This document shows, piece by piece, positions 1 to 8,287 of a stretch of DNA of 64,000 nucleotides. Numbering within the stretch: the stretch's first letter is position 1; each line of letters starts with the position of its first letter. The translations under genes and the position numbers were made by a program. The DNA lies in NCBI RefSeq assembly GCF_030408415.1, contig NZ_CP046976.1, positions 1,798,001-1,862,000 on the forward strand, read 5' to 3'. The notes below the pieces were generated by a model. It was given only the letters and a program-made list of their open reading frames with translations, had not been told where the DNA came from and did not search any database. This DNA comes from Corynebacterium appendicis CIP 107643. GTDB taxonomy: Bacteria; Actinomycetota; Actinomycetes; Mycobacteriales; Mycobacteriaceae.

Positions 1-147
1 TTCGGCGGCGTCGGCATCCTCCTCGAGAACGACGTGGCGCGCCACCACGCCGACGTCGAGGCTCTGCACACCTACGAAGGCACCGACACGATGCAGTCGC
101 TCATCGTGGGCAAGTCCATCACCGGCGTCGGCGCATTCGCCGGCTAA
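1..147 (+). CDS. Acyl-CoA dehydrogenase, C-terminal end (partial)
   Basis: Reading frame 1 is open from the window edge to a TAA at 145-147 and encodes the last 48 residues of an acyl-CoA dehydrogenase. It contains the YEGTDT motif, whose glutamate is the catalytic base in the glutaryl-CoA dehydrogenase-like branch. These residues are nearly identical to the C-terminus of the next gene (FGGVGILLENDVARHH in both), so this is the downstream end of a tandem paralogue. The gap to the next start is 86 bases, so the two are probably one transcript. The family oxidises acyl-CoA to enoyl-CoA using FAD. The substrate cannot be told from this fragment. Confidence 0.9.
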   Translation, partial: FGGVGILLENDVARHHADVEALHTYEGTDTMQSLIVGKSITGVGAFAG

Positions 148-233
148 GGCACGCTGAAAATGAGCTGCATCGCGACCGAGAACGGGAGCGGTGCAGCTTT
201 TCGCGCGAAAGCTACAGAAAGCGAGAAAGACTC

Positions 234-1439
234 ATGACTGAAGACAAGCTGACCGACGGCGTCGCCGCTCTCCTCGACCCGAAAACGGACTACTACCGCG
301 TGTTCGCCGACGTCGACGGTGAGGACCTCGAATGGTGGAAGAAGGCCCGCGAGTTCATGGAATTCGCCCGCCCGTCGATCAACGAGGCGTGGGAGAAGGC
401 CGAGTACAACATCCCCGGTGTTGAGGAAGCCGCGCGCCACGGGCTTGTCACCGACGGCATTTCCATCGACGGCAAGCCAGGGATTTCCATCCGCGCGAAC
501 CGTCTGATTCAGATGGAATTCGCGCGTACCGACGCCTCCACCGCCACCGCACACATCGTGCAGTCCGGTCTGGCGATGCGCTCCATCTCCGAGTGCGGCT
601 CCGACGAGCAGAAGGCCAAGTACCTGGGCCCGATGTCGCGCATGGAGATCCGCGGAGCGTTCGCCCTGACTGAGCCGGACCACGGTTCGGATTCCATCGG
701 CTTGGAGACCTCCGCGCGCCGCGAGGGCGACGAGTGGGTCATCAACGGCGAGAAGAAGTGGATCGGCCACGGCTCGGTCGGCCACATCACCATCGTCTGG
801 GCGCGCGACGAGGAAGACGGCGAGGTCAAGGGCTTCATCGTCGACCAGGATCAGGAGGGGTACTCGGCGGAGACGATCGTGGGCAAGGCGTCGCTGCGCG
901 GCATTCCGCAGGCGCACATCACGCTTAACGACGTCCGCGTTTCCGACGACCGCCGCCTCCCCAATTCCCACTCCTTCCGCGACACCGCGAAGGTGCTCAC
1001 CGGCACCCGCATCGCAGTGGCCTGGGTCGCGCTCGGCATGGCGATCGACTGCTACGAGAAGGCTCTTGACTACGCGCAGCGCCGCGTCCAGTTCGGCCGC
1101 CCGCTGGTGAAGAACCAGATCATCCAGCAGCGTCTCGCTGACATGCTGCAGGAGGTCACCTCCATGGCGTTGTACTGCCGCCGTCTCCTGGAGCTGGAGG
1201 AGGCCGGCGAGCTCAACGAAAAGCAGGCAGCCCTGGCGAAGGTCCACAACACCCGCGGCGCCCGCAAGGTCGCAGCTGATGCACGCGACATGTTCGGCGG
1301 CGTCGGCATCCTGCTGGAGAACGACGTGGCTCGCCACCACGCCGATATCGAGTCGCTCCACACCTACGAGGGCACGGACACGATCCAGTCCCTGATTGTG
1401 GGCAAGTCGATTACCGGCGTTTCGGCTTACCGCTCCTAA
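234..1439 (+). CDS. Acyl-CoA dehydrogenase (glutaryl-CoA dehydrogenase-like)
   Basis: This is a 401-residue FAD-dependent acyl-CoA dehydrogenase of normal family length. Visible family blocks are a flavin/substrate segment (FALTEPDHGSDS), the C-terminal helical domain (RVQFGRPLVKNQIIQQRLADM) and the catalytic-base motif YEGT with Glu379. The C-terminal sequence DTIQSLIVGKSITG resembles glutaryl-CoA dehydrogenases more than medium-chain enzymes, but the substrate is not proven. A purine-rich ribosome-binding region (GAAAGCGAGAAAGA) precedes the ATG. The gene is a tandem duplicate of the partial gene upstream and lies close to a thiolase and a hydroxyacyl-CoA dehydrogenase/hydratase, which supports a role in acyl-CoA degradation. 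A hairpin terminator follows. Confidence 0.93.
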   Translation: MTEDKLTDGVAALLDPKTDYYRVFADVDGEDLEWWKKAREFMEFARPSINEAWEKAEYNIPGVEEAARHGLVTDGISIDGKPGISIRANRLIQMEFARTDASTATAHIVQSGLAMRSISECGSDEQKAKYLGPMSRMEIRGAFALTEPDHGSDSIGLETSARREGDEWVINGEKKWIGHGSVGHITIVWARDEEDGEVKGFIVDQDQEGYSAETIVGKASLRGIPQAHITLNDVRVSDDRRLPNSHSFRDTAKVLTGTRIAVAWVALGMAIDCYEKALDYAQRRVQFGRPLVKNQIIQQRLADMLQEVTSMALYCRRLLELEEAGELNEKQAALAKVHNTRGARKVAADARDMFGGVGILLENDVARHHADIESLHTYEGTDTIQSLIVGKSITGVSAYRS

Positions 1440-1463
1440 GCCGCTCATAGGCAGCGCTGAATC

Positions 1464-1493
1464 ACCGGGTTCACTCAATCGGGTGAGCCCGGT
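1464..1493 (+). terminator. Rho-independent terminator after acyl-CoA dehydrogenase
   Basis: A GC-rich stem (ACCGGGTTCAC with GTGAGCCCGGT) around an eight-base loop is followed by TTTCTGTG. It starts 25 bases after the stop codon of the acyl-CoA dehydrogenase. Confidence 0.65.
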
Positions 1494-1572
1494 TTCTGTG
1501 TTCGGGGCAGGGTGGATGCCAGAACGTGCCGAACATTTGCGCGCGGAAACGTGGCGTTGGAAATCAGCGAGG

Positions 1573-2721
1573 TCAATCGTGACCAGGCGGCGGGTCGGAG
1601 CCGAAAAGTGTCGCCATCGCGCCGTATCTGTGGTGCATCTGCGGCACGGGTGTTCCGCGGGGCGAGACCCAGATTGGTGTTCCCTGGCGCATCTCGATGC
1701 GGCCTCGCTGCCGGCGCCGCGGGCCGTCGTCGTTGACGCGGTTGTGATAGCTGCACAAGGGGGCGAGGTTGGCCAGGTTGGTTTCCCCTCCCCTGCTCCA
1801 CGGCGTGATGTGGTGGATCTCGCACGCATCGGCGCCGTGCCGGCAGAACGGCTGCGAGCACGTCGGCATCGCTGCTCGCGCGAGGTCGCGCTGCTTCTGG
1901 TTGGCGAACCGGCTCGTCCGGTACAGATTCACCGCGCCCTGCTGCGGGTGGAAGAGCGCGGCCTCCAGCTCGTTGTCGGCGGTAGCGATGAAGCGGTTGA
2001 GGAATTCCGCACCGGTCATCGTCGTGCCGTCGGTGAGACCGAGGACGACCTCGTCGCCGTCACCGCGGACAATGCTCGCAAAATCCGGCACGCCCACGAG
2101 AACGAGTGGACGCGGGTGCGAGTGCGGGACGCCCGTGGCGGAGGCAGGTGCGCCGTCGGGGTTGCCACCGAAATTGTCGCCGAGATTGCCGCGCAGCAGG
2201 TTCTCGAGTCTGGACGCCATCTGGGGCATGGCGGGCTTGGAGGAATCGATGCCGTCGCGCAGGAAGTGCTCGGTGTCGGCGAGCAGGCGCTCGTCAGCGG
2301 TCACCGTCATGGAACGCTTGCCCATTCTGGACCGGCCGAACTTCACGGCGTTCTTTGGCGGAGCCGGTTCAGGATCCGGCACCAGCTTCTTCGCGCGGCG
2401 CTTCAACGCGTCGAAACTGCCGCGGAAATTCAAAAGGGAAAGGCGGGTCTGCCAGGAGGTGGAGGGGTCGTCGATAAGCGAAAGGCGTGATTCGATGAAT
2501 GCGAGCTGATCGATCGAGAGCTCGCTCGCGCGTGCCTTATCGAGGGCCTTTCGTTGCCATTTCGTCCACTTCGTGCGGCCGAAATACGTGCGGTGCACTG
2601 CTTCCCACTCGCGGACGCGCCGCGGATCGAGCCCGGCGGCGAGCGCGACCTCGCGGTCGAAATCCGCGAGCGAGTCCACGACGCTGCCGCGCAGCGCCTG
2701 GACCATGTCAGTGAACCTCAT
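1573..2721 (-). CDS. DUF222 domain-containing HNH endonuclease-like protein
   Basis: The protein is about 382 residues. Its N-terminal part is the helical DUF222/13E12-type domain seen in many actinobacterial copies, and its C-terminus is an HNH nuclease motif: paired cysteines, EIHHITPW, GG.TNLANL, LC..HN. Metal-binding and catalytic residues of the HNH fold are present. These proteins are abundant in Corynebacterium and Mycobacterium, and their biological role is not settled. ATG codons at 2721 and 2706 are both possible; the second has a GAGG eight bases upstream. Longer starts would overlap the putative -10 box at 2771-2776. It is convergent with the acyl-CoA dehydrogenase. One CGTCGATAAGC copy lies inside the gene. 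Confidence 0.82.
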   Translation of the reverse strand: MRFTDMVQALRGSVVDSLADFDREVALAAGLDPRRVREWEAVHRTYFGRTKWTKWQRKALDKARASELSIDQLAFIESRLSLIDDPSTSWQTRLSLLNFRGSFDALKRRAKKLVPDPEPAPPKNAVKFGRSRMGKRSMTVTADERLLADTEHFLRDGIDSSKPAMPQMASRLENLLRGNLGDNFGGNPDGAPASATGVPHSHPRPLVLVGVPDFASIVRGDGDEVVLGLTDGTTMTGAEFLNRFIATADNELEAALFHPQQGAVNLYRTSRFANQKQRDLARAAMPTCSQPFCRHGADACEIHHITPWSRGGETNLANLAPLCSYHNRVNDDGPRRRQRGRIEMRQGTPIWVSPRGTPVPQMHHRYGAMATLFGSDPPPGHD

Positions 2722-2763
2722 GACTCGAACGCTAATCGAAGCCGCTACCCTCCGAAAGCGATA

Positions 2764-2785
2764 TTTGCGCATTATAGTGCGCAAA
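2764..2785 (-). promoter_or_regulatory. Inverted repeat containing a perfect -10 box (HNH gene promoter/operator)
   Basis: The arms TTTGCGC and GCGCAAA flank an eight-base spacer. On the minus strand the spacer reads ACTATAAT, so a consensus TATAAT (2771-2776) sits in the centre of the dyad, upstream of the HNH gene. A bound repressor would occlude the promoter. No convincing -35 box is visible, and the regulator is unknown. Confidence 0.45.
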
Positions 2786-2819
2786 ACCGGCACCCCGCGA
2801 TCGTGCGGAATGCCGGTTT
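2784..2819 (-). terminator. Terminator downstream of the beta-oxidation operon
   Basis: AAACCGGCA and TGCCGGTTT form a stem 14 bases past the stop codon of the dehydrogenase/hydratase. On the minus strand it is followed by TTTT. It abuts the promoter of the HNH gene. Confidence 0.65.
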
Positions 2820-2832
2820 CGGGGTGTGGCGA

Positions 2833-5037
2833 CTAGTTGTTCAGCGGCTTGCGCGTGGTCGCCATGGACACGGCGCGGTCGTGGTTCTCCTGGCGCTGGA
2901 GCACCTCGGTGGCCGCGTCGACCTGGCGCTGTGCCAGCTCCTCCTCGGTGGCGGTGCCGTCGCCGGTGTAAACCTTGGCCAAGGCCTCGCCGATGGCCTT
3001 GTCGGTCTCGGAACCATCGGTGTAGGCGAGGGCATCGGTGGTGAGCGGGAGTTCGGCGTCGGCGGGTGCGGAGTAGCCGTCCGCGAGCTTCTTCACCAGC
3101 TCGAGGGCGCCCTCGACAACGTGGTCCGGGGACTGGATGACCTCGTCGTGCTCACGCCAGAAGTCGACGTTGACCGCCGGGACCGGCTTGACGTTGAGCA
3201 GCACACCGAATGCAGTGGCGTGCGGGTTCGGGGCGCCGATCTCGACCAGGCGCTCCAGCAGGCGCACCGGGCCGGACCACGCCGGGAACAGACCGACGTT
3301 GCGCTCCGGGAAGCCCACGCGGGCCTCGGCGTGGATGACGGACGCGTCGGTGTGCAGCAGCAGCTCCATGCCGCCGCCGAGCGCCACACCGCGGACCGCG
3401 CCGACCACCGGGTACGGGGCGATGCGTGCGCCGTGCAGGCCGTCGATGCCCTGCTTGATGGTGCGGGCCAGCTCCTCGGCATCGCCCTCCGGGCCGGAAA
3501 GCTTCGCCAGGGTGCCCAGGTCGGCGCCCGCGGAGAAGGCGCGCTCCTCGTCGTTGGCGATGACCAGGCCCTTGAGGTCCCACTCCGGCGCGTGCGTCCA
3601 CAGCTCGGTGACGGCGTTGGAGTTGGAGTTCATCGGGGTCTTGTAGACGAAGACGCCGAAGCCTGCGTAGTCACCGTCGGTGAGCTTGTACACGGTGGCG
3701 TCGTCGTTGCCGGCGATTTCCTCGGCGCCAGCCACCAGGTCAGCAACGCGGATGACGCCCTCGCGGTTCGGCAGGTCGGTCAGGTTGCCGTCGGTGCCGA
3801 GCACCTTGCCGCCGGCGTAGAAGCCGCCGGCCTGCTTAGCAGACTCGAGCAGGGACGGGGTGTCGTCGATAAGCGATGCGACGAAGTCGATGCCCAGCGA
3901 ATCCGCGAGCGCGAACGGGCCCTTCTTCCAGCCGTAACCGAGCTGCATCGCGATATCGATCTGGTCGACCGTCTCCGCGATCTCCGGCGCGGTGTCGCAG
4001 CAGTACTTGATGAAGGTCGCAAAGACCTCCTTCGCGTAATCGCCCTCCGGGGTGCCCGACTCGATGAGCTCCTTCGGGTCCTTGCCGACCTCGAACTTCT
4101 CCTTCGGACGGTAATCGCCCGCCTCAAAGTCGTAAATCTCGTCGCGGCCGCGGTAGAAGCCGGACTCGGCGGTGCGGCCGGTGAAGCCCTTGTCCAGCAG
4201 GGTTGTGAACTCGTCGCGCTCGACGATGTTGTAGTCGTGGTACGCGTCGGACTCCGGCAGGGCCTTCAGCAGCGAACCCCAAATACCCGGGACGAGCTGG
4301 ATGCCGACGTAGTCGAACAGGCCGAAGATACCGGTGCGCGGCACGCCGAACGGGCGGCCGAACGCGACGTCCGCCTGCTCCGGCTTGATGCCGGTGTCGA
4401 AGGCGGTCTTGGCGCCGACGGCCATCCAGAAATTGCCGATGCGGTTGGCGATGAAGCCCGGGGTGTCGCGGCAGTCCACGACGACCTTGCCCATTTGGCG
4501 CTCCAGCACGTGGTGCATCTGCTCCTTGACCTCGGCGGAGGTGTCCGGGCCCTCGACGTACTCGACGAGGCGCATCACGCGCGGAGGGTTGAAGAAGTGG
4601 GTGATGGAGAAGTCGCGTTTGAACTCGGCGGACGCCTCGCCGAGCAGGACCTCCAGCGGAATGGTGGAAGTGTTGGAGGATACCGGGGTGCCCGGCTTGC
4701 GGTGCGCGTCGACCTTGGCGAAGGTGTCGCGCTTGACGTCGATGTCCTCGAAGACGGCCTCGACAATCCAGTCGACCTCGCCGAGACGGTCCAGGTGGTC
4801 CTCGGTGTTGCCCGGGGTGACCAGCTCTGCATTCTCGGGGCGCTGGAAGCCGTGGCGCTTCAGCTGAGTGTCGATGCCCTTCTGGGCGCGGCCGTTCCGC
4901 TCATCCCCTTCAGCGCCTTCGATCGGCAGATCGAGGAGCTGAACCTTGATGCCCGCGTTGGCCATGTGCGCGGCGATGCCGGCGCCCATGGAGCCGGCGC
5001 CGAGAACTGCTGCTGTTTTGATGTCTTTAGCTGCCAT
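2833..5037 (-). CDS. 3-hydroxyacyl-CoA dehydrogenase / enoyl-CoA hydratase (FadN-type domain order)
   Basis: This is a 734-residue bifunctional beta-oxidation protein. The N-terminal half is a 3-hydroxyacyl-CoA dehydrogenase with a Rossmann motif (VLGAGSMGAG, residues 10-19). The hydratase/isomerase domain follows from about residue 465 (FSAGADLGTL, GVALGGGMELLL, GFPERNVGLFPAWSG). This order is the reverse of E. coli FadB/FadJ and matches Bacillus FadN. The ATG at 5037 is chosen because the Rossmann strand begins right after it; the open frame runs further upstream but into the thiolase gene. The thiolase stop lies 5 bases upstream, so the pair is one operon converting enoyl-CoA through hydroxyacyl-CoA and ketoacyl-CoA to acetyl-CoA. 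One copy of the 11-mer lies inside. Confidence 0.92.
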   Translation of the reverse strand: MAAKDIKTAAVLGAGSMGAGIAAHMANAGIKVQLLDLPIEGAEGDERNGRAQKGIDTQLKRHGFQRPENAELVTPGNTEDHLDRLGEVDWIVEAVFEDIDVKRDTFAKVDAHRKPGTPVSSNTSTIPLEVLLGEASAEFKRDFSITHFFNPPRVMRLVEYVEGPDTSAEVKEQMHHVLERQMGKVVVDCRDTPGFIANRIGNFWMAVGAKTAFDTGIKPEQADVAFGRPFGVPRTGIFGLFDYVGIQLVPGIWGSLLKALPESDAYHDYNIVERDEFTTLLDKGFTGRTAESGFYRGRDEIYDFEAGDYRPKEKFEVGKDPKELIESGTPEGDYAKEVFATFIKYCCDTAPEIAETVDQIDIAMQLGYGWKKGPFALADSLGIDFVASLIDDTPSLLESAKQAGGFYAGGKVLGTDGNLTDLPNREGVIRVADLVAGAEEIAGNDDATVYKLTDGDYAGFGVFVYKTPMNSNSNAVTELWTHAPEWDLKGLVIANDEERAFSAGADLGTLAKLSGPEGDAEELARTIKQGIDGLHGARIAPYPVVGAVRGVALGGGMELLLHTDASVIHAEARVGFPERNVGLFPAWSGPVRLLERLVEIGAPNPHATAFGVLLNVKPVPAVNVDFWREHDEVIQSPDHVVEGALELVKKLADGYSAPADAELPLTTDALAYTDGSETDKAIGEALAKVYTGDGTATEEELAQRQVDAATEVLQRQENHDRAVSMATTRKPLNN

Positions 5038-5042
5038 GTGTC

Positions 5043-6194
5043 TTAAACCTCCAGAATGAGTGCGATGCCCTGGCCGCCGCCGATGCAGGCAGTGACGAGG
5101 CCGTAGCCGCCGCCGGCGTTCTTGAGCTGGTGGATGAGCTTGGTGGTCAAAACGACGCCGGTGGCGCCGATCGGGTGGCCGAGCGCGATTGCGCCGCCCT
5201 GGATATTGGTCTTGTCGTTGTCGAAGCCGAGCTGGTCCGCGACAGCGATGCACTGTGCGGCGAAGGCCTCGTTGGACTCAATGAGTTTGATGTCCTCGAG
5301 CTTCAGGCCGGCCTTGTCCAGCGCCTTCGGCACAGCGGCAACGGGGCCGAGACCCATAGTGGCCGGGTCGCAGCCAGCGACACCCCAGGAGACGATCTTG
5401 GCCAGCGGCTCCAGGCCGAATTCCTTGAGGCCGGATTCGTTGGTCATGACGGTGGCTGCGGCGGCATCGTTGATGCCGGAGGAGTTGCCGGCGGTGACGG
5501 TGCCGTCCTTCTTGAAGGTCGGGCGCAGGCCGCCGAGCTTCTCCAGCGTGGTCTGGCGCGGGTGCTCGTCGGTGGTGAACTCGCCGACCGGGACGATCTG
5601 CTCTTTGAATTCGCCGTTCGCGATCGCGGCTGCGGCGCGCTCCTGCGACTGCAGTGCGTACTCGTCCTGGCGCTCGCGGGAGATGTCGTACTTCGCGGCG
5701 ATGTTCTCCGCGGTCATACCCATGCCGCCGTTGCCCATCGGGTCGGTGAGGGCACCGGTGAGCCAGTCGATCAGGCGGCCGTCGCCCATCTTGCGGCCCT
5801 GGCGCATGCCCTCGACGGAGTACGGTGCCTGGGACATGACCTCGACGCCGCCGGCGAGCGACAGCTTCGCGTCACCGGTGATCAGCTGCTGCGCAGCCGA
5901 GATAATGGCCTGCACGCCGGAGCCGCAGAGGCGGTTCACGCCGTACGCGTGGGAGCTCTTCGGCAGGCCGGCCTCGAGGGCGACGGCGCGGGAAGTGTAA
6001 TTATCGCGCGGGATCGTGGTGACCACGTTGGCCCACACGGAGGAGTCGAAATTCTCAGCGGGAACACCGGAGGATTCGATCACGGCCTTGGCGACGTGGG
6101 TGCCGAGGTCGATGGTGGCCATCTTCGACAGCGAACCGCCGAACGTGCCGACGGGCGAGCGCTTGGCCTGGGTGATGTAGATAGGCTCAGACAT
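5043..6194 (-). CDS. Acetyl-CoA acetyltransferase (thiolase), first gene of beta-oxidation operon
   Basis: The 383-residue thiolase is of normal length. The nucleophilic cysteine is Cys90 in NRLCGSGVQAI. The other thiolase signatures are ALGHPIGATG (active-site His) and CIGGGQGIA (second catalytic Cys). A strong AAGGAGAT ribosome-binding site stands before the ATG, and a TATAAT box lies 42 bases upstream. It is read first, five bases ahead of the FadN-type gene, giving a compact thiolase plus dehydrogenase/hydratase operon. Either a degradative (FadA-like) or a biosynthetic acetoacetyl-CoA thiolase would fit the sequence alone; the operon favours the degradative role. Confidence 0.93.
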   Translation of the reverse strand: MSEPIYITQAKRSPVGTFGGSLSKMATIDLGTHVAKAVIESSGVPAENFDSSVWANVVTTIPRDNYTSRAVALEAGLPKSSHAYGVNRLCGSGVQAIISAAQQLITGDAKLSLAGGVEVMSQAPYSVEGMRQGRKMGDGRLIDWLTGALTDPMGNGGMGMTAENIAAKYDISRERQDEYALQSQERAAAAIANGEFKEQIVPVGEFTTDEHPRQTTLEKLGGLRPTFKKDGTVTAGNSSGINDAAAATVMTNESGLKEFGLEPLAKIVSWGVAGCDPATMGLGPVAAVPKALDKAGLKLEDIKLIESNEAFAAQCIAVADQLGFDNDKTNIQGGAIALGHPIGATGVVLTTKLIHQLKNAGGGYGLVTACIGGGQGIALILEV

Positions 6195-6235
6195 GGATCT
6201 CCTTCATCGATTGTGCTGGATTACACATCCCCACA

Positions 6236-6241
6236 ATTATA
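6236..6241 (-). promoter_or_regulatory. -10 box of the thiolase operon
   Basis: On the minus strand this is a perfect TATAAT, 42 bases upstream of the thiolase ATG. TTGACT occurs upstream, but the spacing (11 bases) is too short for a classical -35/-10 pair, so only the -10 is supported. Confidence 0.45.
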
Positions 6242-6316
6242 GGAAAGATCACAGTCAAGTTCCGCGCCTCGATCACTTTTTTCAATCGAGGTAGCCCCGC
6301 TCACATTTTTTACGGA

Positions 6317-6327
6317 GCTTATCGACG
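6317..6327 (-). repeat. CGTCGATAAGC 11-mer, intergenic copy
   Basis: An exact copy of the dispersed 11-mer (minus orientation) lies in the 150-base gap between the thiolase start and the end of the DUF4233 gene. It is one of three copies outside genes, so the repeat is not only a codon-usage effect. Confidence 0.7.
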
Positions 6328-6344
6328 GGCACCCCTCAAGCCCG

Positions 6345-6794
6345 CTACCCCTCGTCCGCGGTGCCGAGGTGCTGCGTGGTGAGCAGTCCGCGGCGCTGGC
6401 GCTCCAGGATATCGGCGCGCATTTTCACGATCAGGAACCACACGATCCCGAACATGATGCCCACTGCCCCGACGGACCAGTGGATGAAGAAGCCGATGAT
6501 GATCAACGGCACCTGGAGGGCGACGTCGAAAAGCAACGCTCCTGGGCGGCGCTGGAAGAATGCCGCGATGAAGTGCACGGCACCCATGGCGGTGACGAAG
6601 ACCCAGTTGAACGTGGTCCACAGCTCGCCGTCGTTGATCTTGAGGATCACGGTAAGGCACAGCCAGATGGTGATCGCTTCCATGACGAGCGTCCCGGAGA
6701 GTACGCCGGACAGGCCCTTGATGGGGTCCTTGACGGGCGCTGAGCCGGGACCGAGCGGGCCGTACTCGACGGGTTTACGGGGCGTGCGGGACAT
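6345..6794 (-). CDS. DUF4233 membrane protein
   Basis: This 149-residue protein has four predicted membrane segments (starting near LSGVLSGTLVMEAITIWLCL, then WVFVTAMGAVHFIAAFF, LQVPLIIIGFFIHW and VGIMFGIVWFLIV) and a short basic C-terminal tail. Actinobacterial DUF4233 proteins are regularly encoded directly after folC, as here, where the folC stop and this ATG share a base (TAATG). That implies translational coupling and membership of the valS-folC operon. No biochemical function is known to me for the family. Confidence 0.85.
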   Translation of the reverse strand: MSRTPRKPVEYGPLGPGSAPVKDPIKGLSGVLSGTLVMEAITIWLCLTVILKINDGELWTTFNWVFVTAMGAVHFIAAFFQRRPGALLFDVALQVPLIIIGFFIHWSVGAVGIMFGIVWFLIVKMRADILERQRRGLLTTQHLGTADEG

Positions 6795-8287
6795 TATTCG
6801 GGGTCCTTTCCAAACATGGCGCGGGCCTCGCCGACAGTGACGACCGAGCCGGTGATGAGCACGCCCGAGCCGGACTGCACGCCGACAGCTTCGAGCGCTT
6901 CTTCGGCGAGTTCGACGGCGAGCGTGTACGCGGACGGCAGGTGTTCCTCGACGTGGACGCGCTCTTCGCCGAAGATGTCGCGAGCGGTCTCGGCGAGCTC
7001 GTAGGCGTCGGTGGCGCGCGGCGACGAGTTCTGGGTGATGACCACCTCGCTCAAGACCGGCTCGAGCGCGGTGAACACGCCGACGGCGTCCTTGTCGTCG
7101 AGAATGCCGAGCACACCGATGAGACGCGCGAAGTTGAAGTCGCGCTCGATTGCGGCGGCGAGGGCTTGGGCGCCGTGCGGGTTGTGGGTCGCGTCGATGA
7201 ACGTCGTGGGGGTGGAGCGCACCCGCTCGAGGCGCCCCGGGGACACGGCTGCGGCGAACCCGGCGCGCACGGTGTCGGCGTCGAGGGGCTTTTCCGCGCC
7301 CGCACCGAAGAACGCTTCGACGGCGGCGAGCGCCACGGCGGCATTGCGCGCCTGGTGAGGGCCGGACAGCGGCAGGAAGACCTTGTCGTACGTGCCGGAC
7401 AGGCCGCGCAGCGTCAGGGTCTGGCCGCCGACGGCCACGCCGGCCTCTTCGACGCCGAATTCTTCGTCGAGGCGAGCAACAGCGGTGCCGACCTCGACGG
7501 TGCGCTCCAGGATGACGCGCATCGCTTCTGGCTCCTGGTTCGCGACCACGGTGACAGCTTCGGGGCGGCGCACGATGCCGGCCTTCTCCCCCGCGATCTC
7601 GGCGATGGTGTCGCCGAGGTAGTCGGTGTGATCGAGACCGACGGGCATGATGACATCGACGTCGGATTCAACGACGTTGGTGGCGTCCCACGTGCCACCC
7701 ATGCCGACCTCGACGACGGCGATCTCGACGGGGGCGTCGGCAAACGCAGCGAGTGCGATCGCGACGGTCACCTCGAAATAGGACATCGGGTGGTCGCTTT
7801 TGGCATCGACGAGCTCGATGAACGGCTTGATTTCCTCGTAGATGCGCACCAAATCAGCCGGGTGGATCGGCTCGCCGTCGATCCCGACTCGCTCGGTGAT
7901 CGACTGCAGGTGCGGGCTCGTCGTGCGCCCGACACGCGCGCCGAAGGAGCGCAGCAGCGACTCGATCATCCGCACCGTCGAGGTCTTGCCGTTCGTGCCC
8001 GCGACATGGATCACCTTGTACGCGCGCTCCGGGTGGCCGAGGAAGTCCATGAGCATCTCGATGCGCTCGAGGCTCGGGTCGATCTTCGTTTCGGGCCAGC
8101 GCGCGAGCAATTCGCTCTCCACGCGCGCGAGTTCCGCGCGGTCCGCGTCGGACACGGGACGCGGGACGGGGGCGGCAGAGTCGGGGTCGTCGGGGGTGCC
8201 GTCGATAAGCTCGTCGCCCAAATTGAGCACGAGCCCGTCTTCGTCCATGCGGATGTCGTATCCGCTCTCCTGGTCGCTGTCCGCCAC
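6794..8287 (-). CDS. folC: Bifunctional dihydrofolate synthase / folylpolyglutamate synthase
   Basis: This 497-residue Mur-ligase-type enzyme adds glutamate to dihydropteroate and folates in the cytoplasm. The ATP-binding loop is VAGTNGKTSTVRM. The folate-binding motif SPHLQSITERVGIDG follows. The last third matches the Mur-ligase C-terminal domain (TFIDATHNPHGAQAL). The first 45 residues are an acidic, poorly conserved extension. The start is a GTG overlapping the valS stop (TAGTG), and the end overlaps the DUF4233 start, so valS, folC and DUF4233 are a tightly coupled operon. One copy of the 11-mer falls in the acidic N-terminal extension. Confidence 0.93.
   Translation of the reverse strand: MADSDQESGYDIRMDEDGLVLNLGDELIDGTPDDPDSAAPVPRPVSDADRAELARVESELLARWPETKIDPSLERIEMLMDFLGHPERAYKVIHVAGTNGKTSTVRMIESLLRSFGARVGRTTSPHLQSITERVGIDGEPIHPADLVRIYEEIKPFIELVDAKSDHPMSYFEVTVAIALAAFADAPVEIAVVEVGMGGTWDATNVVESDVDVIMPVGLDHTDYLGDTIAEIAGEKAGIVRRPEAVTVVANQEPEAMRVILERTVEVGTAVARLDEEFGVEEAGVAVGGQTLTLRGLSGTYDKVFLPLSGPHQARNAAVALAAVEAFFGAGAEKPLDADTVRAGFAAAVSPGRLERVRSTPTTFIDATHNPHGAQALAAAIERDFNFARLIGVLGILDDKDAVGVFTALEPVLSEVVITQNSSPRATDAYELAETARDIFGEERVHVEEHLPSAYTLAVELAEEALEAVGVQSGSGVLITGSVVTVGEARAMFGKDPE

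Noticed and set aside
2554-5046. Long plus-strand open frame (830 codons) opposite the FadN-type gene
   Set aside because: It is antisense to a gene with clear domains and has no motif of its own; GC-rich codons leave long open frames on the opposite strand.
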